A stretch of DNA of 64,000 nt from Imbricaverruca yamaguchii (taxonomy: Eukaryota > Arthropoda > Thecostraca > Neoverrucidae): contig JAOTOL010001656.1 of assembly GCA_034440575.1 (NCBI GenBank), positions 1,621,001 to 1,685,000 on the forward strand. Direction: 5' to 3'. Below are positions 34,285 through 44,893 of the stretch, in pieces. Every line of letters begins with the position of its first letter. Position 1 is the stretch's first letter. A model generated the notes under the pieces. It made no database searches and was not told the origin of the DNA. It was given only the letters and a program-made list of their open reading frames with translations. The translations under genes were made by a program, and so were the position numbers.

Positions 34285-35055
34285 AGCTGGCCGCGCCTGA
34301 ACAATGTTCCCTGTCGCAGCTGGCCGCGCCTGAACAGTGTTCCCTGTCGCAGCTGGCCGCGCCTCAACAGTGTTCCCTGTCGCAGCTGGCCGCGCCTGAA
34401 CAGTGTTCCCTGTCGCAGCTGGCCGCGCCTGAACAGTGTTCCCTGTCGCAGCTGGCCGCGCCTGAACAGTGTTCCCTGTCGCAGCTGGCCGCGCCTGAAC
34501 AGTGTTCCCGCAGCTGGCCGCGCCTGAACAGTGTTCCTGACGCAGCTGGCCGCGCCTGAACAGTGTTAGTGTTCCCTGTCGCAGCTGGCCGCGCCTGAAC
34601 AGTGTTCCCTGTCGCAGCTGGCCGCGCCTGAACAGTGTTCCCTGTCGCAGCTGGCCGCGCCTGAACAGTGTTCCCTGTCGCAGCTGGCCGCGCCTGAACA
34701 GTGTTCCCTGTCGCAGCTGGCCGCGCCTGAACAGTGTTCCCTGTCGCAGCTGGCCGCGCCTGAACAGTGTTCCCTGTCGCAGCTGGCCGCGCCTGAACAG
34801 TGTTCCCTGTCGCAGCTGGCCGCGCCTGAACAGTGTTCCCTGTCGCAGCTGGCCGCGCCTGAACAGTGTTCCCCGCTACTGCTGCCCGCGCCTGAACAGT
34901 TGGTTGGTTATTTGGGCTTAGGGGCGCATCGACTGCTTCAGTCATACAGCGCCCATTCGCCTGAACAGTGTTCCCTGCCACTGCTGCCCGCGCCTGAACA
35001 GTGTTTCCTGCCACTGCTGGCCGCGCCTGAACAGTGTTTCCTGCCACTGCTGCCC
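34285..35055. repeat. 33-bp minisatellite, about 21 units, interrupted once
   Basis: Units of CGCAGCTGGCCGCGCCTGAA CAGTGTTCCCTGT are nearly identical to 34,860. They then diverge (CACTGCTGCCCGCGCCTGAA). The array is broken at 34,901-34,957 by a mini-hairpin retroposon. A short deletion (34,508) and an insertion (34,566, GTTAGT) mark single-unit events. The 11-residue periodic translation is open because 33 is divisible by three. Confidence 0.97.
34901..34957 (-). mobile_element. Mini-hairpin retroposon, copy D, inside the 33-bp array
   Basis: 57 bp flanked by CGCCTGAACAGT on both sides (34,889-34,900 and 34,958-34,969). Stems are perfect: outer GGGCGC (34,922-34,927) with GCGCCC (34,949-34,954), and inner GACTG (34,931-34,935) with CAGTC (34,939-34,943) around a CTT loop. 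The flanking 12-mer also belongs to the host unit, but the unit is only restored if one copy is removed, so it is a true target duplication. Confidence 0.85.
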
Positions 35056-35120
35056 ACCTCGCCACTGTCCGCATCGTCTGCTACCGGCTATCGGTGCCCA
35101 GGCCGGGACAGCTCTGTCAG

Positions 35121-35302
35121 CCACTACCCGCACCGGAACAGAAACTGCGCACCACTACCCGCACCGGAACCGAAACTGCGCACCACTACCCGCACCGGAA
35201 CCGAAACTGCGCACCACTACCCGCACCGGAACCGAAACTGCGCACCACTACCCACACCGGAACAGAAACTGCACACCACTACCTGCACCGGAACAGAAAA
35301 TG
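35121..35302. repeat. 31-bp minisatellite, about 6 units
   Basis: CCACTACCCGCACCGGAACC then GAAACTGCGCA repeats at 31 bases. Outer units carry AACAG and CACACC variants. Confidence 0.95.
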
Positions 35303-35904
35303 CCTACTGACTACTGCCGAAAGTAGAATAGCTTTCCCACTCGTTAAAAATGTGTCCTTGCACTCTTCAATGTCACCCACGTCAACCACGTTCATCGAAC
35401 CCCCCTCAGCGTAATGATGACTGCGCCCTGTGGAGGAGGCACAATCTCTCAGAGACTTTCAATAAGTACCAGTAAAAGCGCTCATTGTACTAGTAAATAG
35501 CAGGAGGACATAATATGTACACGCAAAGTTGGGCCCACTGAGCGAGGGCAAAAAGAGCAGCAGGTAGGGCTGCAGCGTAGGGCTGCAGCATAGGGCTGCA
35601 GACCAGGAGCGGGCACTATACCGATGTCGGCTATGGGCACCATACAGATGTCGCGGTGGCGACCTCCATGTCAATAAGTGGCATTGGCGACGCGGAGAGC
35701 CACATGTGATGTTCTAGGCAGGCGATGCGACAAAAGGAGGTATTCAAACTTGAAAATCAAGGGAATATTATGTCGCAGAAACAATATAAGAAAGAAAATC
35801 AGACAAGCTTACAGTGAGAGCTATACATGAACATGAACATGAAAATAATCATCATTTAATCAAGGCAATACAAAATACCACGGTCAAAAAGTTGTCTAAA
35901 TAGA
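35303..35904. other. No supportable feature
   Basis: Unique sequence with a small GTAGGGCTGCAGC repeat (three copies, 35,563-35,601). Confidence 0.5.
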
Positions 35905-36350
35905 AACGTTGGCAACACCAAAACATTAGCAACGCCAAAACGTTGGAAACACCAAAACGTTGGCAACACCTAAACGTTGACAACACCCAAACGTTGACAA
36001 CACCCAAACGTTGACAACACCCAAACGTTGGCAACACCCAAACGATGGCAACACCCAAACGTTGGCAACACCCAAACGTTGGCAACACCCAAACGTTGGC
36101 AACACCAACAAGTTGATAACATTCAAACGTTGGCAAGACCAAAACGTTGACAACATGCAAACGTTGACAACATACAAATGTTAACATCAAAACGTTGACA
36201 ACGTCTAAACGTTGACAACGTCTAAACGTTGACAACGTCTAAACGTTGACAACGTCTAAACGTTGACAACGTCTACACGTTGACAACGTCCAAACGTAAG
36301 CAAGATCAACATGTTGGCAACATCCAAATATTGGCAACATCAAAATGTTG
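35905..36350. repeat. 17-bp minisatellite
   Basis: About 25 units of AAACGTTGGCAACACCC. Variants such as AACGTTGACAACGTCT make a second sub-array at 36,190-36,290. The 17-base unit keeps minus-strand frames open by chance. Confidence 0.95.
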
Positions 36351-36487
36351 ATATGAAGAAGCTTGCAAAAAAAAGTTGGTAAGGTAAAATGTAATAAACA
36401 ATTTTCACACTTAAATAAAATTAAGCTTGGAAGTACCAAAAGTTGAGAAAATCCAAACATTGCCGAAGAAAGTAAATTATCGAGGTA

Positions 36488-36522
36488 TAGGGGTGCATCG
36501 ACTTAAGTGATCATGCAGCGTC
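36488..36522 (-). mobile_element. Mini-hairpin retroposon, decayed fragment
   Basis: TAGGGGTGCATCGACTTAAG then TGATCATGCAGCGTCC retains the order and spacing of the family with a worn inner stem and no tail. Confidence 0.45.
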
Positions 36523-37284
36523 CTTGGTGAAATAAGTTGGTAAAGCAAAAAAAGAGTTGATACAACACAAAAGGTTCGTGAAAAAGGTAAAACCGAAAAT
36601 TGGTTTGGAAAAAAATCAGTAAAATTTTGAAAATGGTAACTTAAAAAGTTCACCAAATAAAACTGTACAATAAAAAGTTGATACGATATAAAACTTGGCA
36701 ACATAAGTGACTAAAATTAAAAAGATGGGTAAATTGTGAGCAAGGCAGGAGTATAGGACGTTGGTTCCAAGTGGAGGGATTAGTTCCATTTTTTTCATCA
36801 ATGCGGCCAGAAGAGTCGTTTTATGGAAGCGACTGAATTGACACCGCATTGCTTAAAAAATTGACGATGAATCAGGGATCATGAAATTTTGGTTGCATGG
36901 GTGCTGGATGGACATGGATATGGATGGATATGGATATGGATATGGAGAGGGAGAGGGAGATGATGGGAGTGAGAGGATGGGAGTGAGAGGATGGTTCGTT
37001 CTCAATTGTGCCATCCCAACAATCGGTGCGTACAATTCGGAACTGGAGGAATACGTTCTCTTGGCGTGTGCGTTTTCTGCAGTGCACAAGGCGACGCTGT
37101 TCCACATGGCTAACGGCTAAGTACAGGAGCCGATGACCTCCGGCCTGTCACGTTACTACGCCTGCGTGCAGGCTTAGTTTGAGTTGGGAGAGCATGCCTT
37201 GAAATGCTGGAGTAAACACTTTCACAGATTTCACAATCGTAATGGTAATCGTGCTGTCGGAATGGGCTCGGCTCGGATGGGGCA

Positions 37285-37286
<2 letters not shown>
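36523..37286. other. No gene; short ATGGATATGG repeat at 36,908-36,948
   Basis: A small ATGGAT/GGAGAG tract lies at 36,908-36,985. The remainder is AT-rich unique sequence. Confidence 0.5.

Positions 37287-37315
<29 letters not shown>
37287..37315. repeat. (TA)n microsatellite
   Basis: About 14 TA dinucleotides. Confidence 0.95.
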
Positions 37316-37318
<3 letters not shown>

Positions 37319-37755
37319 TCTGCCTCGCATATAAAACAGCAGATCCGCTCAGATTCGCTCCAGCCCGGAAATAATTTGCCACATAACATCACTACCACAG
37401 GCAGGATTGGCTCTCGCTCGGGGTGGGGGTCCAAAGTGGCGTCTAGGCTTCTGCCTTTACGCCATTAGGCAATTTGTGCAAGATGAAACGACCTTGTTTC
37501 CCAAATTAACGAACAACGAATTAAACACTTTCCTCGAATACGGAATACAAGTAAAATAATGCTGTGGGCAAGGAGCATGTCGGTATATATTTCAAAGTCT
37601 ACAGAAACTCAGCATGTAAACCTACAATGGTGGAATAATTTTTTTCTCTCCATTGGTTTCATTATCTTACATCTTGATATTCATGCTTTTTTGTTTCAAA
37701 TACTAATGCATACAATACACCTGGCACGAACACTTCCCTCGTTCCACGGCAGAGT
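37316..37755. other. No supportable feature
   Basis: Unique AT-rich sequence. Confidence 0.5.
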
Positions 37756-37793
37756 TTAGGGGCGCATCGACCGCATCGGTCATGCAGCGCCCA
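37756..37793 (-). mobile_element. Mini-hairpin retroposon, copy without tail
   Basis: TTTAGGGGCGCATCGACCGC then ATCGGTCATGCAGCGCCC has a perfect outer stem (GGGCGC/GCGCCC) and an inner stem GACCG/CGGTC that differs from copy D at a paired position, with the pairing kept. No target duplication was seen. Confidence 0.6.
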
Positions 37794-38667
37794 CATTTAT
37801 TAACATAATTAGTTAAGTCCAATGTCATTGTCAAACATACAATGTGCAACTACCATGATTTATGGATAATTACACACCCGGTCCAGAGCCACTGAAAACA
37901 TGTTCCATGCTCACACGGCCTTAAACTTCTTTGGCTTAAAATATATTAAATCTTCTAGGTACGCTCATTTCCACCGCCCATAACGAAAGTCGTGTTTGTT
38001 AGTCACTTCTTATTTTCACTCATCACTAGCTACTACACTTCACCTGGCTACCAGGGTTGACACATGCGCTGTTCGTGGACGCTTCGTATCCAGGACATCA
38101 TCCTCCGGAAAACATTACTCATTTTATTTGGAGATCGAAGGTGCTGTTTGACAATGAACTGCCCCGTAATCGTCTGATCAAGCATCCCAAAAAAGTGCAA
38201 GCCGAGATTCGGACAGAACAGTTTGGAAGAAAAATATTCTGTCTATATCCGATCATCCAAATTTTCCTCTCGGCATCATCCAGGATTACAAAGTGCAGAC
38301 ACAAACCTGCTCGCTACCCATCAAGTTAGTTAGCATTTATAATTCCATATATTATGTATGCTACTCAACTAAAAGTTATGTATGCGTTTATACGCGTATC
38401 AGGGGACACACAGCATATGTACATTGTAGCATCGGAAGAGAAAAAGAAAGAAATCCAGAAGTAAAATCATATGAGATCAGCATCATTCAAGAGGGGGAAA
38501 TAACCCCAATACATAATTATCGGCGTATTTTACAGAGAACCAAGACATAATTATTTGCTTCGACAGAAGAACCTCGACAAATTCGAACTCCTCTCAAGAC
38601 TTCATGTTTTGCTCACAAGGGCAAACCCAATCAACATGGTGGCTTCTGCGCCTCAGGGCAGTCCCAG
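37794..38667. other. No supportable feature
   Basis: AT-rich unique sequence with short frames only. Confidence 0.5.
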
Positions 38668-38804
38668 ACAACCGGCTGGCAGATACATGGTGCTCACCTG
38701 GCAACCGGCTGGCAGCTACATGGTGCTCACCTGGCAACCGGCTGGCAGCTGCATGGTGCTTACCTGGCAACCGGCTGGCAGCTACATGGTGCTTACCTGG
38801 CACT
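38668..38804. repeat. 33-bp minisatellite, 4 units
   Basis: CAACCGGCTGGCAGCTACAT then GGTGCTTACCTGG repeats four times. It is unrelated to the 33-bp array at 34.3 kb. Confidence 0.95.
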
Positions 38805-38909
38805 TACAAAGGCTGCTCTGAAAATACAGCGACAATCTTACAGGATGTGTGTAGAAACCAAGAAATTATTAGCATGAAAATATGGTCCGAAGTGGCTATT
38901 CGTTTCAGC

Positions 38910-39659
38910 CAGAGGTGTAGGATTGCAAGGTCAACTCCGGGGGGGGGGGGGGGTGAACCACAGGCCGATCAGCCTAGGGTACCTGCAAATACCAATTTAT
39001 CCCTGGATTTGGACCACTTTATTTTGCAGTCTTTATAAAAAACAATCATGCACATTATGTTGTTTTTCCAGTTTTCCATAACTTAGCTTCTCCGGGGATA
39101 AATAATGGATATATTTAATAGAAGAAAAAAACTACTACCGAATATGGAGAATTCACTTAGTGTCGAAACGACTTCTTCCCCCTTCGCTTCGCATTGTGCC
39201 TAACTTCATCATTGCTTTAGGATATTTAAATATGTTCCTTCAAATTTCCGTCGATGAAAACAAACACAAAACAGCACGAAAAGAAATATGTAACCATCAT
39301 AGCAAACACTACATTGCGATGAGTGCTAAATGGCCAGTGTGATTATCGATTTGAGAGAAGAAAAATAAGATTGTGTCCTATTTCAATTTGTCAAAGAGGA
39401 CATCCACCAAAACAAATGATATCTTGAAGAACCGTGAGAACATAGTCGCCACACATACATGTTTGGCAATATCACACCTACCTAGGCCGAACACAAGTAG
39501 CATGTCGTACTCGACATTTATGCAGCATTGCTCGAACTTTGCATGTGTTCGACTTCCAAAGTTGGAGTGGAGTTGGCTGGTTACCAAGCTAGGGGGTTTG
39601 AGCTACAAGTTGGGGGGGGGGCTGGAGCCCTACCAGCTGAATAGGACCCTACACCTCTG
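38910..39659. mobile_element. hAT-type MITE, copy 2, with inverted ends and 8-bp duplication
   Basis: The 750-bp element starts CAGAGGTGTAGGAT and ends in the inverse of CAGAGGTGTAGGGT. The 8-base flanks GTTTCAGC (38,902-38,909) and ACTTCAGC (39,660-39,667) agree at six positions. CAG-starting ends and 8-bp duplications are hAT features (established). Internal G-runs sit just inside each end (38,939-38,953 and 39,611-39,620). No transposase frame exists, so it is non-autonomous. The relative at 12,005-12,752 shares nearly its whole length. Confidence 0.75.
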
Positions 39660-39798
39660 ACTTCAGCTGACACCCACTGACCCATGCGAAAATTGAAGGA
39701 TGTTGATATGGAAGCCTTCGTTCCGATATTCTTGCCCCCACACATATGCTTTACCCTCAGTACTACAGGTCTTTTCAAATCTAGTCCCCCGAAAAATG

Positions 39799-39976
39799 GT
39801 GATGGCCCAGTGAGTTAGTTATTGCAGTTTAGGGGCGTGATGGCCCAGTGAGTTAGTTGTTGCAGTTTAGGGGCGTGATGGCCCAGTGAGTTAGTTGTTG
39901 CAGTTTAGGGGCGTGATGGCCCAGTGAGTTAGTCATTGCAGTTGAGGAGCGTGATGGCCCAGTGACTGATGCAGTC
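39799..39976. repeat. 38-bp minisatellite, 4.7 units
   Basis: GTGATGGCCCAGTGAGTTAG then TTGTTGCAGTTTAGGGGC in tandem, nearly perfect except the last two units. Confidence 0.97.
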
Positions 39977-40689
39977 TAATTATTAATCTTTAATGACCAG
40001 GTGGCGAAACATCCCAAAGCTGTCGGCGTGTTAGGGGCCCTCCAAAGAATATCCCAGCCAGAATAATTCGCTTGCCTCCAAATGTGTTCGCACACCGAAC
40101 ATCTTTACGAATTGAACATCTCATCTTAACATATCTATGTTCATTTAGAACCAATTTTTGCATGTTCCAAATGTATAAAGTCTCTAACAAGCAACTAGTA
40201 AATAATGCATTTTTGACCCCAGTTACTACAAAATGGAATACCAAATGCACTCCTAATGCTATCGGTCTTTCAGCCAGGGTTGACTATATGGCTGACCAGG
40301 GGTGGGGGAGAATCCTTATTTTCATAATTTCAGTGTTCTCTTTTTAGTCCCCATTTTCAAGACATTTTCAGATATAATATGCAACATGCCAAATTAACAT
40401 CAGCAGGGAACGAAGGGCGGGAGAGACCCCCTCCCCCGACCTACCCAGAATCTCCATCCATGCATGCAGCAGTTGCTGGGGCAGGTACCTACATTTTCTC
40501 TATCTTCATATTCATCTTCGGGGCAGGGAAATACAAAGGGAAGGACGAAAGCGCACCAAGTACCCATAAATACATATTATAGGATAATTTGGAACCGTTC
40601 ACGATAACTTTGGTTTATTCAGACCAATTTTGGGAGACTGCACTCGAAGCCTCGAAACATATGAAAATTGTGCAGCGTTTCTGCATAGC
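39977..40689. other. No supportable feature
   Basis: Unique AT-rich sequence. Confidence 0.5.
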
Positions 40690-42080
40690 AGTGCCTGAGG
40701 AGCGTCATTTGCACGCCAGCCGGCTACCTGGCGCGCGCCGCTCATCAGAACCAGTCGGCCGGGAGCCTGCCTGACAGACGGACTCTCCCTGCGGCACCGC
40801 TTCAGTCACGCCGCCGCAGCCGCCACTGCGCATGCGCCGCCAGACCATCGACCCCCGGGCGGCAAAATCCGATACGGGCGACGCTGAGCCGACCTGCCGG
40901 CCAGGCCGGCGGGGCCGCGCCGTGGGGAGACTGAAGAGGGGAGGAGGGGTCGTGTCGGAGAGCAGGGGCGCTCTTGCCGGCAGGCCAGGCCGTTCGGCCC
41001 AGACGCTGGAGGCGCGGCGGGCGGTGGCCGCAGGGCATGTCACGTGGCACACTATCGAGGCGTCTCGCGACATGTGGACCAAGTATAGACCGCCGACAGC
41101 CTCGCCTGGGCCGACGGACACTGAGTCTGGGTGAGAGACGCTCGCGCGCCAAGCAGAGCCGGGCGAGCCGGTAATTAGTGCCGTATCCGGTCCGAAGTGC
41201 AATTATGGTACAGCAAGGCGACCAGCGCACCCTTCGCAGCGTATGGGAGTTCACAAATCAGTTCTGCGTGTGCCATTTTCGCGAAATTCCGGTCCGCTGC
41301 TTGCGAGGTGCGCCGGTCGGCCGCCCACGAAACCCCGACTGAAGACAGCCCGAGGCAAGTCGGCGCCGATTCGGCTCTCGCGCGCAGCGTAGCCACTCAC
41401 CGACTCAGCGTGGCTTCTCCGGAGCCCAGACGTCCGCCGCACCAGTCGCAGGAGCTGTATCCTTTGGTGGTGCCGTGCCAGCAGCGCAGAGTTGCCGAAT
41501 TATCGCAGAATCGGCGCCACAAACACGGGAGAACCTGCTCTCGCCGCTCTCGTCACATTCTGCTGCCGCGGCCGCCGCGGCCGGGCAGACGCCGTGAGGC
41601 GGAGCCAATGACGCCACACGTCTGACCATTGGCTGCCGCCACAGCCATGAAAGCCATTCGCCAATCAGCGGTGGACTCATCCATTCTTGTCTCTCCGTCA
41701 AGGTTACTACACCGCACGGCGACACCGCTACGTAAAATTCCAAGTTTCAGCGCAACGCGGCTCGCTTCGCGCGCGGTTGGCGCGGTTTGAAATCGTCGTT
41801 TCTCGGGCGCCACGCCGGCCGGCGCACCAACACGCTGCAGCACGGACGCTTCGGAGCGGATCAATACGCGTAGTACGCCGCCGCGGCTACTACGACGCGC
41901 CGATCGCTCCGCTTCTGTCAAGCAACACCCGTCGATGCGCCCGGAGGCGCCGCCGTCGCAGCTCTGCAGCAGCGTCCCACCCGACATGGGCTGGCCAAAG
42001 GGCGGCGCGTGGCCCCGGGGCGTCCTACACGCACACTTCGTGCGGTGGCCAGCTGCCATCCGGTGGGGACGTGGGCGCTG
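40690..42080. other. 1.4-kb GC/CpG-rich island
   Basis: The largest CpG-dense segment in the window, sharply bounded by AT-rich DNA. It contains ATTGGCTGCCG, CCAATGACG and CCAATCAG (CCAAT-type) words at about 41,605-41,670 and many GCGC words, as promoter islands do. Open frames on both strands have no domain. It could be a promoter or first exon of a gene lying outside, or a GC-rich repeat. I cannot assign a start site. Confidence 0.45.
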
Positions 42081-42859
42081 CGCTGTTTAGATGAACAGCC
42101 TCAGCCTGCTGGACCGTGGCCGGTGTGTGGCAGGGCGAGGATCTGGAGGCACCTGTGCACTAGCTAATCGAGCAGTTGGGCAATATCTCCTCTGAGTCAT
42201 AATAAAAAAGAAGTTAATTCGGCCACGTAGCAATTTGTATTCATTTGTTCTTTGCCGCTGGCACCTTCCAATACTGGATTATAACACCGTCATTGTGCAG
42301 GGACATTCATCAGCAGTTACGCAGCCAGGCTTTTCCTAAAAGAAAATGTGAAAATGTGACACGAAAAATGTGAAGAAACGGGAGGATTGTTGACGAGCGA
42401 AGCGCGCGGACAATTTATGGTTTTGCGTGGAGAAAATTTCAAATGTATTGTTTGTTCTATTGCATTTTTGGTTCCTAAGGGCGGAGAAGGCCCTCCCTTA
42501 GCTGCCCCTCCGATCAGAAGCCTTCAAACCATTGCGAAATGTGACATTGGGGTCGTTGGCCTCCAATGAGGTAGTAAATTCGACCATCTCGAAAAAGGCA
42601 TTAGGTGACAACCAGGCTACTTCTTTTTACTGTGGCCGTTTTTTTCCTTGCGAATTTTCACATATTGGTCATACATATGCTCAGTTTCTCGAGCAAGGAG
42701 TCGTAAGTGCGCTACGTTTCAACTGCATGCTAATTTATTCAATGTAACAGCTGAAATGTGTGGTCAATCCAACTATTGACAATTTTAGTTTGTGATTATG
42801 TCGTACTTCCGTACGGAGGGGAGATCGGATCTAGTTGATACACAAGATGGTTGATACAA
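42081..42859. other. No supportable feature
   Basis: AT-rich unique sequence. GGGAGATCGGATCTAGTTGA (42,819-42,838) echoes GGGAGACCGAGTCTAGTTGA inside the nested MITE at about 43,851. Confidence 0.5.
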
Positions 42860-43713
42860 CAGCTTTTTCCCAAAAAGTATGAAGCCGGTTTCCATGGCTA
42901 CCACAGACGTTGCTACCGACACCCTCTTCTTGCGATAAAAACAAGCGCAAGCCCTTTCAACGCACAGATGCAGAATGGTAACGATGCGGCACATTTTTGG
43001 AGCGAAGGTCAAAGTTTAATGTCGATGTTCAGCACTTAATTTATAAGTTGTCGCCCACCTACTAACTTTTTTGGTTTCCGTTACCATTGCCATGTTCTCT
43101 CAGAGTTGCAACGGTGCAATGCTTTTATCGCTTGTCACCACGCTGCACTCTCAATGTTGCACAACATGTTGCAGCCTGCAACAGAAAACCTGCGGGGTAA
43201 ATTGATACAGCCTACATCAAGTCAATCAGCCTGTTTCAACATCAGCCTTTATCATCGTTTTGTGAACTGTTAATTCAATAAAATAACTGCATAATTGCCT
43301 ATTTTGCTACGGTATTTGCTAAAACTAGTTGCTAAATTCAGTAATTCCATTGACATTTCTCATCCGACGTAAAAAACTGAACGAAGAAAAACTGTGTAGC
43401 TTCGGACTGAACGTTTGCACCTTCCATAAATGGCATAAACCATGAGCTATGGCCAGCCAAGACTGAAACAAGTATTATTACTGTAAGCGTTGAATATGGA
43501 CCTTTCAAATGGTGTAAGCTAATGCCACCTATGGATGATATGTTTTATTTACCTTGCATTTTATTAACTTACCCAATCGTCAGTGGCAACTTACCCCGAT
43601 AGCAGGTTAGGCTAATGAATCTGTAGTTGCGCGACATTTTACTCTGGTGGGAAGCCCAGAGGACACTACGAAAATAAAGCATGATCGGGGGTGATACGAG
43701 AATGTCTAGGCTT

Positions 43714-43935
43714 GGCGTTGGTGTGGCTATCTCCTCCATACCCTTCTAAAGTAGTTAGCTATTTTGAGTTTCGCCAACATTTGTATCAATTCAGCTCGGT
43801 CTCCCATACTGTTTCGATATCTCTCTTCCAGCTCTTGACGAAGGATGCAAGGGAGACCGAGTCTAGTTGATATAATTTTGGCAGAACTCAAAATAACTCA
43901 TCACTTTGGAATGGTAGCGAGGGGATAACTACGCC
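43714..43935. mobile_element. 222-bp palindromic MITE nested in the left arm
   Basis: The unit begins GGCGTTGGTGTGGCTATC and ends GGGATAACTACGCC. The halves are imperfect inverses (AGCTATTTTGAGTTTCGCC against GGCAGAACTCAAAATAACT, and TCGGTCTCCC against GGGAGACCGA). The right arm lacks this segment: there AAGCCTAAACC follows GCTACGTC directly. The palindrome is therefore a later insertion into one arm only. Confidence 0.7.
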
Positions 43936-44542
43936 TACGTCACAGGGCCTATTTTAACATGTTAACTGGGGTGGAAGCTTCCACCCTAGTCGCCCAGATT
44001 TCCACCCCGGTGAAGGCCCACGCTGAAGGATCTTTCTGAGAACCTGGCTGCCTCAGAAGTCATTGGAACCATCAGAAACCTACCTTTTTTTTGTACTTGA
44101 TCCGTACAACCAATGAGCCATCCAACGCTCACTGTGATATTTTTTTCACTTTGGTGTATTAAAGCACAGTACCTACACCATTGTGTATGTACTTACACTC
44201 GCAACGCCGTAGATACCGGTAAGTTTTGCACGGTACCACGCCGAGTCTCGCCGAACATTGAATTTTATTACAAAATCCTTCGCGAGGAGGTGCGTATTAA
44301 AAACAAGCGCATGCCTCTCAAATTTATCCGTGCGGCGTGCCGCTGTAATGCTGCGAATGAATTATCTGCACGTCCTATGCTCATTCATTTGTGTTGCCGG
44401 TGCCGCCGGAGGGGTGTCGGTGGATGCTAGTTGCTACGTTTGCTGTGGAATGAAATACAGCAGCGAAAGTAGTGTGTGGAAGTTTCCATTGAAATTATTT
44501 CACTTACAAGTTACATAAAGACTGCGTATACAAGTACTAACA

Positions 44543-44658
44543 ATGGAAGGATCGAGGCCCTTTAAAAAGAAACGTAAGACGTCAGGGGCGCAGGTCCAAA
44601 AGCAATGGGAGTCGGCAGCCTGGTCTTGTTCTACTCCATCAATCCTTCAATTTTTAAA
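44543..44658 (+). CDS. Exon 1 of a gene fragment inside the long-TIR element (ZMYM/hAT-like N terminus)
   Basis: Starts at an ATG in ACAATGGAAGG. It encodes MEGSRPFKKKRKTSGAQ, a basic, nuclear-signal-like segment with a KKRKTSGAQ core, and later TPSILQFL. It ends at AA followed by the donor GTAAGTACC. A KRK-x-SGA motif close to the start followed by a short FF/FL-ending segment is common at the N termini of ZMYM-type and hAT-derived transposase-like proteins (family knowledge; the match here is short and unverified). The exon phase is 2. No zinc finger or catalytic domain follows within the element. Confidence 0.4.
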
Positions 44659-44710
44659 GTAAGTACCAGTCGACGATGCCCTGGGTCTAGCAAATAAGTT
44701 CACAGTCCAG

Positions 44711-44893
44711 TTCTGCGGGGGAGGAGATCGACGTCGTGGAAGCACGTGATGGAACGAAAAACTACCTGGAGCTGATGGAGACCGCTCCCGTGCCAGGTGG
44801 CAAAGAGGAGGCTCTTTTGTCGTCTACCGCGGGAGAAGCCGGGACCAGCCAGACCGACGGGGAAGACAAAGGTCATGGGAACGTAAAAAACAA
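44711..44893 (+). CDS. Exon 2 of the same fragment
   Basis: Preceded by the acceptor-like CACAGTCCAG. Joining AA from exon 1 to the first base here makes an Asn codon and keeps the frame: SAGEEIDVVEARDGTKNY, then an acidic Ser/Thr/Gly-rich linker (GEAGTSQTDGEDKGHG) and NVKNK. It ends at AA followed by GTACGT, another donor-like site. The agreement of phase across a 52-base intron is the main support. Downstream exons are missing before the right arm begins, so the gene is truncated or continues only in autonomous relatives. Confidence 0.4.

Noticed and set aside
35852..36235. 127-codon minus frame with CCQRLGVANVWVLP-like repeats
   Set aside because: Translation of the 17-bp minisatellite.
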